Part shown: positions 42,628-50,454 of the stretch, in pieces
How positions within the stretch are numbered: position 1 is the stretch's first letter
Layout of the letters: each line of letters starts with the position of its first letter
Origin: Metabacillus arenae
Lineage (GTDB): Bacteria; Bacillota; Bacilli; Bacillales; Bacillaceae
Reading direction: 5' to 3'
NCBI RefSeq assembly: GCF_014773385.1
Contig: NZ_JACXAI010000041.1
Coordinates: 1 to 52,092 of the forward strand
DNA: 52,092 bases
Program-made: the position numbers and the translations under genes
Notes under the pieces: model-generated
What the model was told of the DNA's origin: nothing
Databases searched by the model: none
What the model saw: the letters and a program-made list of their open reading frames with translations, nothing else

Positions 42628-44348
42628 TTATTCCTCAACATCCTTTTACTCCATAGCTTTTGAAACCACACACAAATAGCAGCCCCTATCAAAATTGAGA
42701 AGACAATGACACTTGAAAATGCAGTGGAATAAGTACTATACCCTGCCTGTTCAAAACTAAAGATCATGACTCCTATAGTTTCTGAACCACTTGACCAAAG
42801 AAGACTTGAAACAGTCAATTCTGTCAAAGCAGTTAAAAATACTAATAACCCTCCCCCGACTATGCCTGGCAGAAGAAGCGGCAGCAAAATCTTCCGCCAC
42901 TTGGCAAAACCATTTGCTCCAGATGTTAATGCTGCCTCTTCCATAGAAGGGTCTAATTGTGAAAAAGCTGTAATACTTCCGCGAACCTGAAGGATTAGAA
43001 AACGGGTAAAATAGGCAATCACCAAAATCCAAATTGTACCATAAACACCCGGCTTCCATCCTGGAATTGGTTGAATCCACATCAAGATAATGGCTAATGC
43101 CAGAACAGTACCTGGTAAGGCATAAGGGATCGTCACAATTATTTCTGTGAATTTAATAAAATGGGAAGGCCTTTTATAACGGAAATAGGCAATCATCGTA
43201 CCTGTTATTAAGCAAATGACCAGTGTAATGCCGCCAAGAAAAAGGCTGTTAGTTATTGCAGATATCATTTTTTGATCCTCGAATAAAACATAATAATAAT
43301 TTTTGAAGGACAGGTTTTCCAGGCGAAAAGGCAGTCCGTATGCTTTAATCAATGAAGTAGCTGCCATGGTGATAAAAGGAACCAAACTTGTCATGATAAG
43401 TAAAAACCATATCCCTGCCTCGAGCACGATCTGTTTATATTTCCCCAAAAAAATTCTTGGTTTATTGTCTCTCAAATTTGTTTCATTGACTTTATTCTTT
43501 CTCGTAATCACCCATTGAATGATTGTTCCGCTTATCGCAACCAAACCGAGAATAACCGATAATACAGCTGCCCGGGCAAAAGCACTTGGTCCAAATCCTA
43601 CTATTTGTTCATAGATATACGTGCTTAACACTTTAATATTCGCAGGTATGCCAAGGAAGGCAGGGACACCAAAGTTATCTAAATTTGATATAAAAGCAAG
43701 CAGCCCTCCGCTCGCAATACCTGGTAAAGCCATAGGGAAAACTACCTTCCAAAACAACACGAAACGACTGGCGCCGGACGTCCAGGCTGCTTCTTCAAGC
43801 TCTCTGGGAATCTTTTTAAAAACGTCTACACTTAACAGGTATACTAAGGGATAATTCGTTATGCCTAACACAAAAATGATCCCGCCCATGCTGTAAAGGT
43901 TTGGAGTAGAAAGAGATAAAGATAACAAATCATTAAAAAAAGCAAAAGGACCAGTTTTCCCAAAAAACTGAACCCACGCCAGCGTAGAAATATAGGAGGG
44001 AATAATGAACGGCAGGAAGATGAACAGCTGCATCCAATTCTTACCTCTTATATCCACATAGGCTATGATCCATGCGAGAAAAATTCCTAAAATGACAGAA
44101 AAAACAGTGCTACCTGCTACAATATATAACGTATTCTGAATAGTGAGCCAGGTCATTCTTTCTGATAGAACGGAAGAATATTCTTCAAGGGTGAAGGTTC
44201 CTTCTGATATAACGCTCAACCAAATTAATCGAATGACAGGTAGAAAAAACAAAAAGAGAACGAAAAGCAATCCAATTGTTTTCCAGCTCGCAGAAAAAGA
44301 AAACGGGGTGAATTGCCCCGTTTTCTTCACACTTTTTTGCGAAATCAT
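42624..44348 (-). CDS. ABC importer permease, fused double domain (FbpB type)
   Basis: The 574-residue protein has about twelve membrane helices in two homologous halves. Each half has an EAA loop for contact with the ATPase: EEAAWTSGASRFVLFWKVVF (first) and EEAALTSGANGFAKWRKILL (second), each ending LPGI. The fused arrangement is typical of the iron(III)/AfuB/FbpB and related phosphonate permeases. GAGGAG stands 7 bases before the ATG. It is the middle gene of the three-gene importer operon. Confidence 0.9.
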   Translation of the reverse strand: MISQKSVKKTGQFTPFSFSASWKTIGLLFVLFLFFLPVIRLIWLSVISEGTFTLEEYSSVLSERMTWLTIQNTLYIVAGSTVFSVILGIFLAWIIAYVDIRGKNWMQLFIFLPFIIPSYISTLAWVQFFGKTGPFAFFNDLLSLSLSTPNLYSMGGIIFVLGITNYPLVYLLSVDVFKKIPRELEEAAWTSGASRFVLFWKVVFPMALPGIASGGLLAFISNLDNFGVPAFLGIPANIKVLSTYIYEQIVGFGPSAFARAAVLSVILGLVAISGTIIQWVITRKNKVNETNLRDNKPRIFLGKYKQIVLEAGIWFLLIMTSLVPFITMAATSLIKAYGLPFRLENLSFKNYYYVLFEDQKMISAITNSLFLGGITLVICLITGTMIAYFRYKRPSHFIKFTEIIVTIPYALPGTVLALAIILMWIQPIPGWKPGVYGTIWILVIAYFTRFLILQVRGSITAFSQLDPSMEEAALTSGANGFAKWRKILLPLLLPGIVGGGLLVFLTALTELTVSSLLWSSGSETIGVMIFSFEQAGYSTYSTAFSSVIVFSILIGAAICVWFQKLWSKRMLRNK

Positions 44349-44368
44349 TGTGCCACTCCTCTGATGTT

Positions 44369-45412
44369 CTATTGCTGACCGAATATTTCGCCGAATTGTT
44401 TTTTATCATCTTCTCTTGCTTGATACAGCTCAGTGATGTCAGCATCAAGGACCTTCATCTCATCAATTGTCTTTAATCCTTCTGGTGCTTCAATTCCTTT
44501 TCTTATAGGTGTATAACCTATTTCTGCCGCAAGTTCCTGTCCTTTTTCTGAAAGAACAAAATCAACAAATGCTTTAGAAGCCGCTTCATTTTTCGTATCC
44601 TTCATTATCCCAACAGGCTCAGTAATAACAGGTACGCCTTCTTCAGGGTAAACGAGCTCAACTGGAGAACCTTCTGCTTTAGCTCTGGCAACTACAAAAT
44701 CTACAACCATCCCGTAGTTCTTTTCACCAGAGGCAACAGTTTTTAATACATCTCCATTCCCTTTTGTAACCGTCGTTCCGTTTGCTTTTAAATCTTCATA
44801 TAACGCCCATCCAAATGGATCTTGTCGTGTAAACACACCTAAATTATATGCTGCAGCCCCTGAATAAAATGGGCTTGGCATTAAAACAGAACCCTTTGCT
44901 TCATTAGAAGTTAATGCATTCCAGCTTTTTGGTATTTCCTTGACATTTTCCGTATTCACGACCATTGCCGTTGCCATGACTTTTGTTCCAGTATACATTC
45001 CATCAGGATCTACTAAGTTTTCAGGAATTTCTTTTCCCTCTGGAGATTTATAGGATAGAAGAAGGTCTTCTTCCTTTAATCCCTCAAAAGTAACAGAATC
45101 TGCTACTAGCAGAACGTCAGCTTGTACATCTCCAGCTAATTGCTCAGCCTTAATTTTTGAAATAACCTCTTCTGTACCTGAACGGAAAGTCTCAACTTTA
45201 ACATCGGGATACTCTTTATTAAAAGCCTCCACAAGAGCGACAGCATCAGCGTCTGGTTGTGAGGTGTAAAAATTAAGCGTACCTTCTATCTTCCCGGAAT
45301 CATTCTGAGCAGATGAAGCTTCAGAAGTTTTTGAAGAGCTTGAGCTGCTTCCACAAGCAGTAGTAAAAACTAGAATAAGCGCAAATAACATAAAGCATGA
45401 CCATTTTCTCAA
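44369..45412 (-). CDS. ABC importer substrate-binding lipoprotein (FbpA/PotD-like)
   Basis: The 347-residue protein starts with TTG behind AGGAGG. It has a lipoprotein signal ending TTAC with the modified cysteine at about C20, then a Ser-rich linker. The binding domain opens TLNFYTSQPDADAVALVEAF, a type II periplasmic-binding fold of the extracellular-solute-binding family 1/Fe3+ group. Nothing like the consecutive tyrosine pair used by classical FbpA for ferric ion is seen in the C-terminal half. The substrate may therefore be something else, such as a phosphonate or polyamine. It is first in the operon. Confidence 0.85.
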   Translation of the reverse strand: MRKWSCFMLFALILVFTTACGSSSSSSKTSEASSAQNDSGKIEGTLNFYTSQPDADAVALVEAFNKEYPDVKVETFRSGTEEVISKIKAEQLAGDVQADVLLVADSVTFEGLKEEDLLLSYKSPEGKEIPENLVDPDGMYTGTKVMATAMVVNTENVKEIPKSWNALTSNEAKGSVLMPSPFYSGAAAYNLGVFTRQDPFGWALYEDLKANGTTVTKGNGDVLKTVASGEKNYGMVVDFVVARAKAEGSPVELVYPEEGVPVITEPVGIMKDTKNEAASKAFVDFVLSEKGQELAAEIGYTPIRKGIEAPEGLKTIDEMKVLDADITELYQAREDDKKQFGEIFGQQ

Positions 45413-45494
45413 ATTAAATTCCTCCTAATATTGGTGCAAATCGACCATCTTTCATTTAGCTTACTGAACCATTGTTAAGGATTTGTTATAGAAG

Positions 45495-45532
45495 AATAAA
45501 AAAAAGTTAATTTTTCTTAATGAAAAATTAAC
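45495..45532 (-). terminator. AT-rich intrinsic terminator
   Basis: GTTAATTTTTC (45506-45516) pairs perfectly with GAAAAATTAAC (45522-45532). On the minus strand it is followed by eight T residues. It would insulate the importer operon from leftward transcription of the small genes upstream. An operator role for the palindrome is also possible. Confidence 0.6.
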
Positions 45533-45547
45533 AAAAAAGAAAAAGGT

Positions 45548-45655
45548 ACAGGCCTTTTGACTTATGACCTAGGAGTCGATAGCGCCCGGAACTGGACAAC
45601 GATCACTCACTTTACCTGCGCTAATATTTTAATCAACTTAAACTTATTGAAACTA
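45548..45655. repeat. Dispersed intergenic repeat, copy C (right half only)
   Basis: From CTTTTGACTTATGACCTA to TTAATCAACTTAAACT it aligns with the right half of copy D immediately next to it, including GACCTA, CGATAGC/CGATGGC, TGGACAA and the AT-rich tail. The left half with TTCTTTAACC is absent. Confidence 0.7.
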
Positions 45656-45661
45656 GAACGA

Positions 45662-45830
45662 AAAGCGCAGAGCGCTAGTCCTTCGGCGACAACCACTAGG
45701 CGAGCCTGCATGAAGGTTGTTCTTTAACCTTCTCAGGCGGATTGACCCTGAGACCTAAGGGCCGATGGCACTCGGAGGTGGACAAAGATACCACTCTTTA
45801 TCACGTTAATACTTTAATTAACTTAAACTT
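45662..45830. repeat. Dispersed intergenic repeat, copy D
   Basis: A full-length copy. The left part contains AGCGCAGAGCGCT, GTCCTTCGGCGACAA and GGCGAGCCT. The middle has GGTTGTTCTTTAACC, itself a near-palindrome. The right part has GACCTAAGGGCCGATGGC and GGTGGACAA. It is tandem with copy C. Confidence 0.8.
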
Positions 45831-45848
45831 TCTTTACAGATAAAAGAA

Positions 45849-45889
45849 AAGGGTCCATGCACCAAATTTCAATTTGTGCATGGACCCTT
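45849..45889. repeat. REP-like palindrome P4 (variant GGTCCATGCACC type)
   Basis: AAGGGTCCATGCACCAAATT pairs with AATTTGTGCATGGACCCTT with one unpaired C and a TC loop. The outer shape and the AAATT-TC-AATTT centre are those of P3, but the core is GTCCATGCAC instead of GTGCCAGGCAC, changed on both arms. On the minus strand it is followed by TTTTCTTTT and can act as terminator of the 45900-46067 gene. Confidence 0.75.
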
Positions 45890-45899
45890 CTTAATTATG

Positions 45900-46067
45900 T
45901 TAGCATGTGCTATCCAAAATCCCATCTATAACTTCCTTTTTGGCTGCTAATTCATCAAACCATTCTTTGTCATCCATATGAAGAGCCATGTGCATTAACT
46001 CTAAATAATCCTTAGATGTAAGAATAGGAGAATTGAAATCTTTTACATTTCTCATATTATATTCCAT
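45900..46067 (-). CDS. 55-residue acidic small protein, possible IDEAL-domain
   Basis: The frame MEYNMRNVKDFNSPILTSKD... to ILDSTC has AGGGGTG 6 bases before its ATG, so it is very probably expressed. The segment YLELMHMALHMDDKEWFDEL resembles the IDEAL domain of Bacillales (a hydrophobic helix, then D-x-x-D/E-W/F-F-x-E-L), found in YpiB, ComK-adaptor-like and other small proteins. The match is by eye. It lies 22 bases after another small gene and the two are bracketed by palindromes P4 and P5. Confidence 0.6.
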   Translation of the reverse strand: MEYNMRNVKDFNSPILTSKDYLELMHMALHMDDKEWFDELAAKKEVIDGILDSTC

Positions 46068-46089
46068 TTCTTGCACCCCTTTTAATAGA

Positions 46090-46362
46090 TTAAATGATGG
46101 AATAGAGCAGAACTCTTGCTACCTTCAGCTTTTTTTGCAATTCCTTAATCTGCTGTTCATATGATTCTATGATGACTTCACAATATAGTGTTGGTAATAC
46201 TTTTCCCTTTTTTAACTCTAATAAATCATTTTCAAACGAAATTTTTAGTATTTTTTCTTCATATTCTGCAATTAAATCAGATAGAGCTACCCTCACCAAG
46301 TCATCAAAGTCCGAATCAAAACCGACATTCACTGATGGTTCCTCTTTCAATACCCCTATCAT
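46090..46362 (-). CDS. 90-residue hypothetical protein
   Basis: The start is taken at ATG 46362, with GGAGG 7 bases upstream. A TTG at 46377 falls inside that ribosome site. The product MIGVLKEEPS...VARVLLYSII is mostly helical and charged, with a probable coiled coil in its second half (EVIIESYEQQIKELQKKLKV). I do not recognise a family. It forms a two-gene unit with the 55-residue protein downstream. Confidence 0.6.
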   Translation of the reverse strand: MIGVLKEEPSVNVGFDSDFDDLVRVALSDLIAEYEEKILKISFENDLLELKKGKVLPTLYCEVIIESYEQQIKELQKKLKVARVLLYSII

Positions 46363-46457
46363 TTTACTTCCTCCCAAAACTAGTAGTTGATACTATTCTT
46401 ACTAGATTTTGAGCGAAATATACCTATTTTTTTAAAAAAATTTTACAAAACAAAAAA

Positions 46458-46492
46458 AACGGTACCAGGTACCAAAGGTACCTGGTACCGTT
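46458..46492. repeat. REP palindrome P5 (GGTACCAGGTACC type)
   Basis: A 16-base perfect stem (46458-46473 with 46477-46492) has an AAA loop. The core CGGTACCAGGTACC is identical to P7 and differs from P1-P3 by G-to-A and C-to-T changes on paired positions. It lies directly downstream of the broken RAYT. Confidence 0.9.
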
Positions 46493-46507
46493 AAAGGCGT
46501 TAAGGCA

Positions 46508-47010
46508 TTAATCTTCCATTCCGCTCATGACAAATTTCTTATAGTTTTCTTGACTAAGATTTTGAAATAGAGATAGAGTTTTTAAGTGGTGTAGATGGGG
46601 ATTAGGATATGAAGAAATATAGGAAGAAAATGAGCTCCATTTATATTCTTCCGGATTCTTAACGACCTTCGCTTCTATTGGGTTTAAATGAATGTATCTG
46701 CTTACTCTAAGAAAGTGTTCCATTCCCTCAATTAGACTCGCTCCATACCTGTCCTGAAATAAGTGGCATAATTTCTGGTGGAGATGATTCATGATATCTT
46801 TAATATGGGTATTAATTGTTTCAATTTGCAGATGCAGGTGATTCGTCATTAAACAATGGGAGTGAAGATAGCAGGGGTGTTTTTCCCTTGTTAATTCTCA
46901 AAATATGTTAACCGATCTTTTTCATCATAAAATATCGTACACTTAACTTTTCCTCTAGCAGTTATATGGTACATTGCACCGGGATACCAAACTCTGTTCT
47001 TCCTTACCAT
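46508..47010 (-). pseudogene. Second RAYT transposase, frameshifted
   Basis: The minus strand from ATG 47010 reads MVRKNRVWYPGAMYHITARG and continues to YFEN, then stops at TAA near 46895. The next frame carries on as ELTREKHPCYLHSHCLMTNHLHLQIE to the end at 46508, matching the intact RAYT at 40922-41476 over its full length. One missing base near 46900 explains the break. The HUH motif (NHLHL) and the tyrosine (VSRYIHLNP) are intact, so the inactivation looks recent. The 113-codon open frame from 46849 is only its C-terminal part. Confidence 0.88.
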
Positions 47011-47096
47011 TAGTTTCTGCCTTTCTATCATTTGATTTACCTCGTACCTATTCGACATTCTTTCACGTTTTCCTTTTTGTGTTAAGAAAATAATTA

Positions 47097-47141
47097 GGTA
47101 TCAGGTACTTGCGGTTCCTGGAACCGCGAGTACCTGATACC
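47097..47141. repeat. REP-like palindrome P6 (GGTATCAGGTAC type)
   Basis: GGTATCAGGTACTTGCGGTTC (47097-47117) pairs with 47121-47141 over 21 positions with one mismatch and a 3-base loop. Its outer half GGTATCAGGTAC is close to the P5/P7 core, while the inner half GCGGTTC is unique. It lies between the sugar-permease stop and the RAYT pseudogene and may terminate the sugar operon. Confidence 0.8.
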
Positions 47142-47147
47142 CTTTAT

Positions 47148-47969
47148 TTAACCCTTAACAGAACCTGCCAAAAGCCCTCTTACAAAATATTTTCCTAACA
47201 AGATATAAACGAGCAGTGTCGGGAGAGCTGCAAGCAGTGCTCCTGCCATTTGGACATTCCATTGAACGATTTGACTTCCTGACAGGTTTTGCAGGGCGAC
47301 CATGATTGGCTGCTGATCAGAGGTTGTTATTGTGACGGCAAAGAGAAATTCATTCCATATATTCGTAAACTGCCAGATTGCCACGACAACAAATCCAGTG
47401 ATCGAAAGCGGAATAATGATATGCTGGAAAATACCCAAGAAGTTTGCGCCGTCTATTTTTGCTGATTCTAGCATTTCGTCTGGAATATTTGTATAAAAAT
47501 TACGAAACATCAGCGTTGTAATCGGTAATCCATAAATGACATGAACGAAGATGAGTCCTGGAATCGAGTTATACAGCCCAATCTCTCGTAAAAATTGAAT
47601 TAACGGAATCAAAATACTTTGGTATGGAATAAACATTCCAAACAAGATCATTGTAAAAATTATTTCTGACCCTTTAAACCTCCATTTTGACAGGACATAC
47701 CCATTCATTGCCCCTAACAATGCCGACAAAATTGTCGCAGGAATGACAAGATAAAAAGAGTTCATTAAGTTTGGTGCAAGCTTGATGAAAGCTTCACTGT
47801 AACTGCTGAGATCGATCGCAGTTGGAAGGGTCCACATGTTCTCAAGTGTCACTTCGGCAAGCGGCTTTAAGCTTGTAGTTAACATGACATACACCGGCAG
47901 TAAAAAAACAATACTGAATCCTGCTAAAATGAGATAAACCAAGGATTTGTTTACTCTTCCAAGAACCAT
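47148..47969 (-). CDS. CUT1 sugar ABC transporter permease 2 (MalG/GlcG-like)
   Basis: The 273-residue permease has six membrane helices and the EAA loop EMLESAKIDGANFLGIFQHIIIPLS (in about 165-189), the ATPase contact site of carbohydrate uptake family 1. The C-terminus VRGLLAGSVKG is the standard ending of MalG-like proteins (RG-x(3)-GAVKG). It starts one base after the stop of the other permease. Together they form the channel for the sugar delivered by the lipoprotein encoded upstream. Confidence 0.93.
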   Translation of the reverse strand: MVLGRVNKSLVYLILAGFSIVFLLPVYVMLTTSLKPLAEVTLENMWTLPTAIDLSSYSEAFIKLAPNLMNSFYLVIPATILSALLGAMNGYVLSKWRFKGSEIIFTMILFGMFIPYQSILIPLIQFLREIGLYNSIPGLIFVHVIYGLPITTLMFRNFYTNIPDEMLESAKIDGANFLGIFQHIIIPLSITGFVVVAIWQFTNIWNEFLFAVTITTSDQQPIMVALQNLSGSQIVQWNVQMAGALLAALPTLLVYILLGKYFVRGLLAGSVKG

Positions 47970-47970
47970 C

Positions 47971-48942
47971 TCACACTTCCCCCCTTCGGCTTTGTATCAA
48001 ATAGGGAACAATAAAAATGGCAACGGTTAACAGCATAATAATCGCAATTGCTGCTCCGTTTGCATAATAATTGCCACGGAATGTCGTTTCAAACATATAT
48101 ACACCTGGTACATCTGTTACAAAGTTTGCACCAGATCCTGTCATTGCATAAATCAAATCAAAAATTTTTAATGAAATGTGTGCCATAATAATTATGACAC
48201 TGACCGTAATCGGTTTAAGCAGCGGAAGAATAACCTTTCTAAAAAGCTGAAATTCTGTCGCACCGTCCATACGGGCAGCTTCCCGGACTTCATCAGGAAT
48301 AGCACGCAAGCCCGCTAAATACATCGCAAGTGAAAAGCCTGTCATCTGCCAAACTGCAGCAATTACAACAGCAAAAATCGCAACTGGAATTCCAAACTCA
48401 GTTTTTCCCCATTGAAATCCAGCCAAAATCGTCGTATCTGTATACCACTTCGGCTGAATACCAAAAGTTTTTAAAAAAAGGTTGATCCCTGTTGAAGGGT
48501 TTAATAGCCATTGCCAAATAACTCCTGTGACAACAAATGATAACGCCATTGGAAAGAAAAAAATATTGCGGAAGATCGACTCTCCTTTAAGCTTTTGATC
48601 AAGGAGAACGGCAAGCGAAACGCCGATTACTATAACCAAGCCGATAAATAGAATGGTAAAGAATAATGTATTACGTAAATCAGCTTGAAAGCGGAAATCT
48701 TGAAAAAGATAGATATAGTTTTGAAGACCGGCAAACGAAAAATCCGGCACTAACGTATTCCAATTGCTTAGGGACACATAGCCAGTCCATCCGATAAATC
48801 CATAAACAAAAACCAATAACAGTAAGAAAGAGGGAGCTAAAAACAAAAATGACATATAATGATCGCTTGTTAAACGAGCCCTCTTTTTCACCCTCACTCC
48901 AGCAGCGGACGCTGTTTGTGATCTTACTGTCTCCATCTGCAA
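47971..48942 (-). CDS. CUT1 sugar ABC transporter permease 1 (MalF/GlcF-like)
   Basis: The 323-residue permease has six membrane helices after a basic N-terminus and the EAA loop EVREAARMDGATEFQLFRKV (in about 217-236) followed by ILPLLKP. The start is uncertain. A TTG at 48942 lies 5 bases after AAGGAG and an ATG at 48936 lies 11 bases after it. A REP palindrome (P7) sits between it and the binding-protein gene. Confidence 0.92.
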   Translation of the reverse strand: MQMETVRSQTASAAGVRVKKRARLTSDHYMSFLFLAPSFLLLLVFVYGFIGWTGYVSLSNWNTLVPDFSFAGLQNYIYLFQDFRFQADLRNTLFFTILFIGLVIVIGVSLAVLLDQKLKGESIFRNIFFFPMALSFVVTGVIWQWLLNPSTGINLFLKTFGIQPKWYTDTTILAGFQWGKTEFGIPVAIFAVVIAAVWQMTGFSLAMYLAGLRAIPDEVREAARMDGATEFQLFRKVILPLLKPITVSVIIIMAHISLKIFDLIYAMTGSGANFVTDVPGVYMFETTFRGNYYANGAAIAIIMLLTVAIFIVPYLIQSRRGEV

Positions 48943-48966
48943 ATCAACTCCTTAGGGCAAAAATGG

Positions 48967-48997
48967 CGGTACCAGGTACCTTTGGTACCTGGTACCG
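48967..48997. repeat. REP palindrome P7 (GGTACCAGGTACC type)
   Basis: CGGTACCAGGTACC (48967-48980) pairs with 48984-48997 around TTT. The stem is identical to that of P5 and the loop is complementary, so it is the same element in the other orientation. It sits inside the sugar operon, between the binding protein and the first permease, where it could reduce downstream expression. Confidence 0.9.
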
Positions 48998-49000
48998 ATA

Positions 49001-50272
49001 CTATTTGGCGTTCTTGATTGAGTCTACGAATTGGTCTACGTCTTGCTGGGTTACGAAGATGTTGACGGCTTGGTTAACCTTTGTCAGGAAGCCTTCTTCA
49101 GCGGCTGAGCCGTGTGCCAAGCTTGGAGCAAGTTCAGCTGTTTTGAAATCTTCGATTGTCTCACTGCCATATTCATCATATTTTGAGACATCTGCATCTA
49201 CCCGTGCAGGAATGGACCCTTTTAACGGATTAAAAGCATCTTGTCCTTCAACCGAACCTAAGACTGACAAGAACTTTTTCACTCCTTCAGGATTATCAAC
49301 ACCTTTAGGTAAGCCGAATGTATCGGTAATAACCATGAACTTCCCGTCTGTTCCAGGCGCTTCAACATATCCAAAATCCTCATTTACTTTCAACCCTAAA
49401 TCATTTACAAAGTATCCTTTAGCCCAGTCACCCATAATGTTCATAGCCGCTTCACCATTGCCTACTAACTGAGAGGCATCCTGCCAGTTACGAGAGCTGT
49501 GATCTTCATTTACATAACTCAGCATTTTCTTGAAAATTTCTGTTGCCTCTTTCACTTTTGGATCATCAAATGCCAACTCGCCTGTCCAAAGATTTCCATA
49601 GCCTTCGACCCCAAGGTGCCCTAGTAAAACCGTTTCATATATATGGGTTGCAGTCCATGCTTCTTTATCTCCCAATGCTAACGGAGTAATACCTTTTTCC
49701 TTCAGTGCATCTGCTGCTTTAAAAAACTCATCAAATGTTGTCGGCGGTTCCAGTCCGTTCTCTTCGAAAATCTTTTTATTGTACCAAAGCACATTTCCTC
49801 TATGAATATTGACAGGAACAGAATAAATTTTTCCCTCCTTGCTAACCATGTCAATCAATGACTCTGGGAATTTATCCATCCAGCCTTCTGCTTCATAAAG
49901 GTCGTTTAACGGCTCCATTTTACCGGCAGCTACCCAGCCTTCATTTAGTTCTGCCCCTCCATGAACCTGAAATGTTGCAGGAGGATCATCGCCTTGCATA
50001 CGGCTCGCAAGCACAGCCTTCGCGTTCGTTCCTGCACCGCCGGCAACCGCTGCATTCTCAATCGGCACATCTGGATACTTTTCTTCAAATAAGGCAAGTA
50101 ATGCCTTTAATCCATCTTCCTCACCGGCACCTGTCCACCAACTGAAAATATCAAGCTTTCCACTTTCGCCAGACTCTCCATCTCCACTTGCTTCCTCCGT
50201 AGTACCTCCACTACAAGCAGATAAAATCAGAGCAACAACAAGAAGTAACGACAAAAAAAACCCCTTTTTCAT
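49001..50272 (-). CDS. Sugar-binding lipoprotein, glucose/mannose-type (CUT1)
   Basis: The 423-residue protein has a lipoprotein signal ending LSAC (C20) and an acidic linker. The family 1 binding fold opens LDIFSWWTGAGEEDGLKAL. Several stretches match the Thermus-type glucose/galactose/mannose-binding protein group: DPPATFQVHGGAEL, VPVNIHRGNVLWYNKK, NIMGDWAKGYF and FNPLKGSIPAR. I therefore predict uptake of glucose, mannose or a close relative. The operon has both permeases but no ATPase, so a shared MsmX-type ATPase elsewhere would be needed. A perfect cre box lies upstream. Confidence 0.9.
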   Translation of the reverse strand: MKKGFFLSLLLVVALILSACSGGTTEEASGDGESGESGKLDIFSWWTGAGEEDGLKALLALFEEKYPDVPIENAAVAGGAGTNAKAVLASRMQGDDPPATFQVHGGAELNEGWVAAGKMEPLNDLYEAEGWMDKFPESLIDMVSKEGKIYSVPVNIHRGNVLWYNKKIFEENGLEPPTTFDEFFKAADALKEKGITPLALGDKEAWTATHIYETVLLGHLGVEGYGNLWTGELAFDDPKVKEATEIFKKMLSYVNEDHSSRNWQDASQLVGNGEAAMNIMGDWAKGYFVNDLGLKVNEDFGYVEAPGTDGKFMVITDTFGLPKGVDNPEGVKKFLSVLGSVEGQDAFNPLKGSIPARVDADVSKYDEYGSETIEDFKTAELAPSLAHGSAAEEGFLTKVNQAVNIFVTQQDVDQFVDSIKNAK

Positions 50273-50297
50273 TTCTCCATCCCCTTATTGATTAATT

Positions 50298-50312
50298 ATG
50301 TAATCGCTATCA
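50298..50312. promoter_or_regulatory. cre box (CcpA operator) for the sugar ABC operon
   Basis: ATGTAATCGCTATCA fits the cre consensus WTGNAANCGNWNNCW at every defined position. It stands 26 bases ahead of the lipoprotein start codon at 50272, close to the transcription start area, where bound CcpA would block transcription when glucose is plentiful. Confidence 0.75.
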
Positions 50313-50454
50313 ATTAGGATTATATCGAGAAAAAGAGGCTCTCTTTCATTAAATAATCTGTACTTTTTTATGATTTTCTTCACTTTTTTAATGTAGTCTG
50401 TTAATAGTGTTTATTATCTTAGGTAAGGTCCCATTAAATTCTTCTGAATATTGT

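Larger units (their letters stand above)
45413..45899. other. 487-base intergenic region full of repeats
   Basis: No gene. From left to right it holds the promoter area of the lipoprotein gene, an AT-rich terminator (45495-45532), a partial copy (C) of the dispersed repeat (45548-45655), copy D (45662-45830) and REP-like palindrome P4 (45849-45889). Confidence 0.7.

Noticed and set aside
48849-49472. 207-codon plus-strand open frame
   Set aside because: It lies antisense across the sugar-binding protein and first permease genes, which have clear domains and ribosome sites. There is no support for a plus-strand product.
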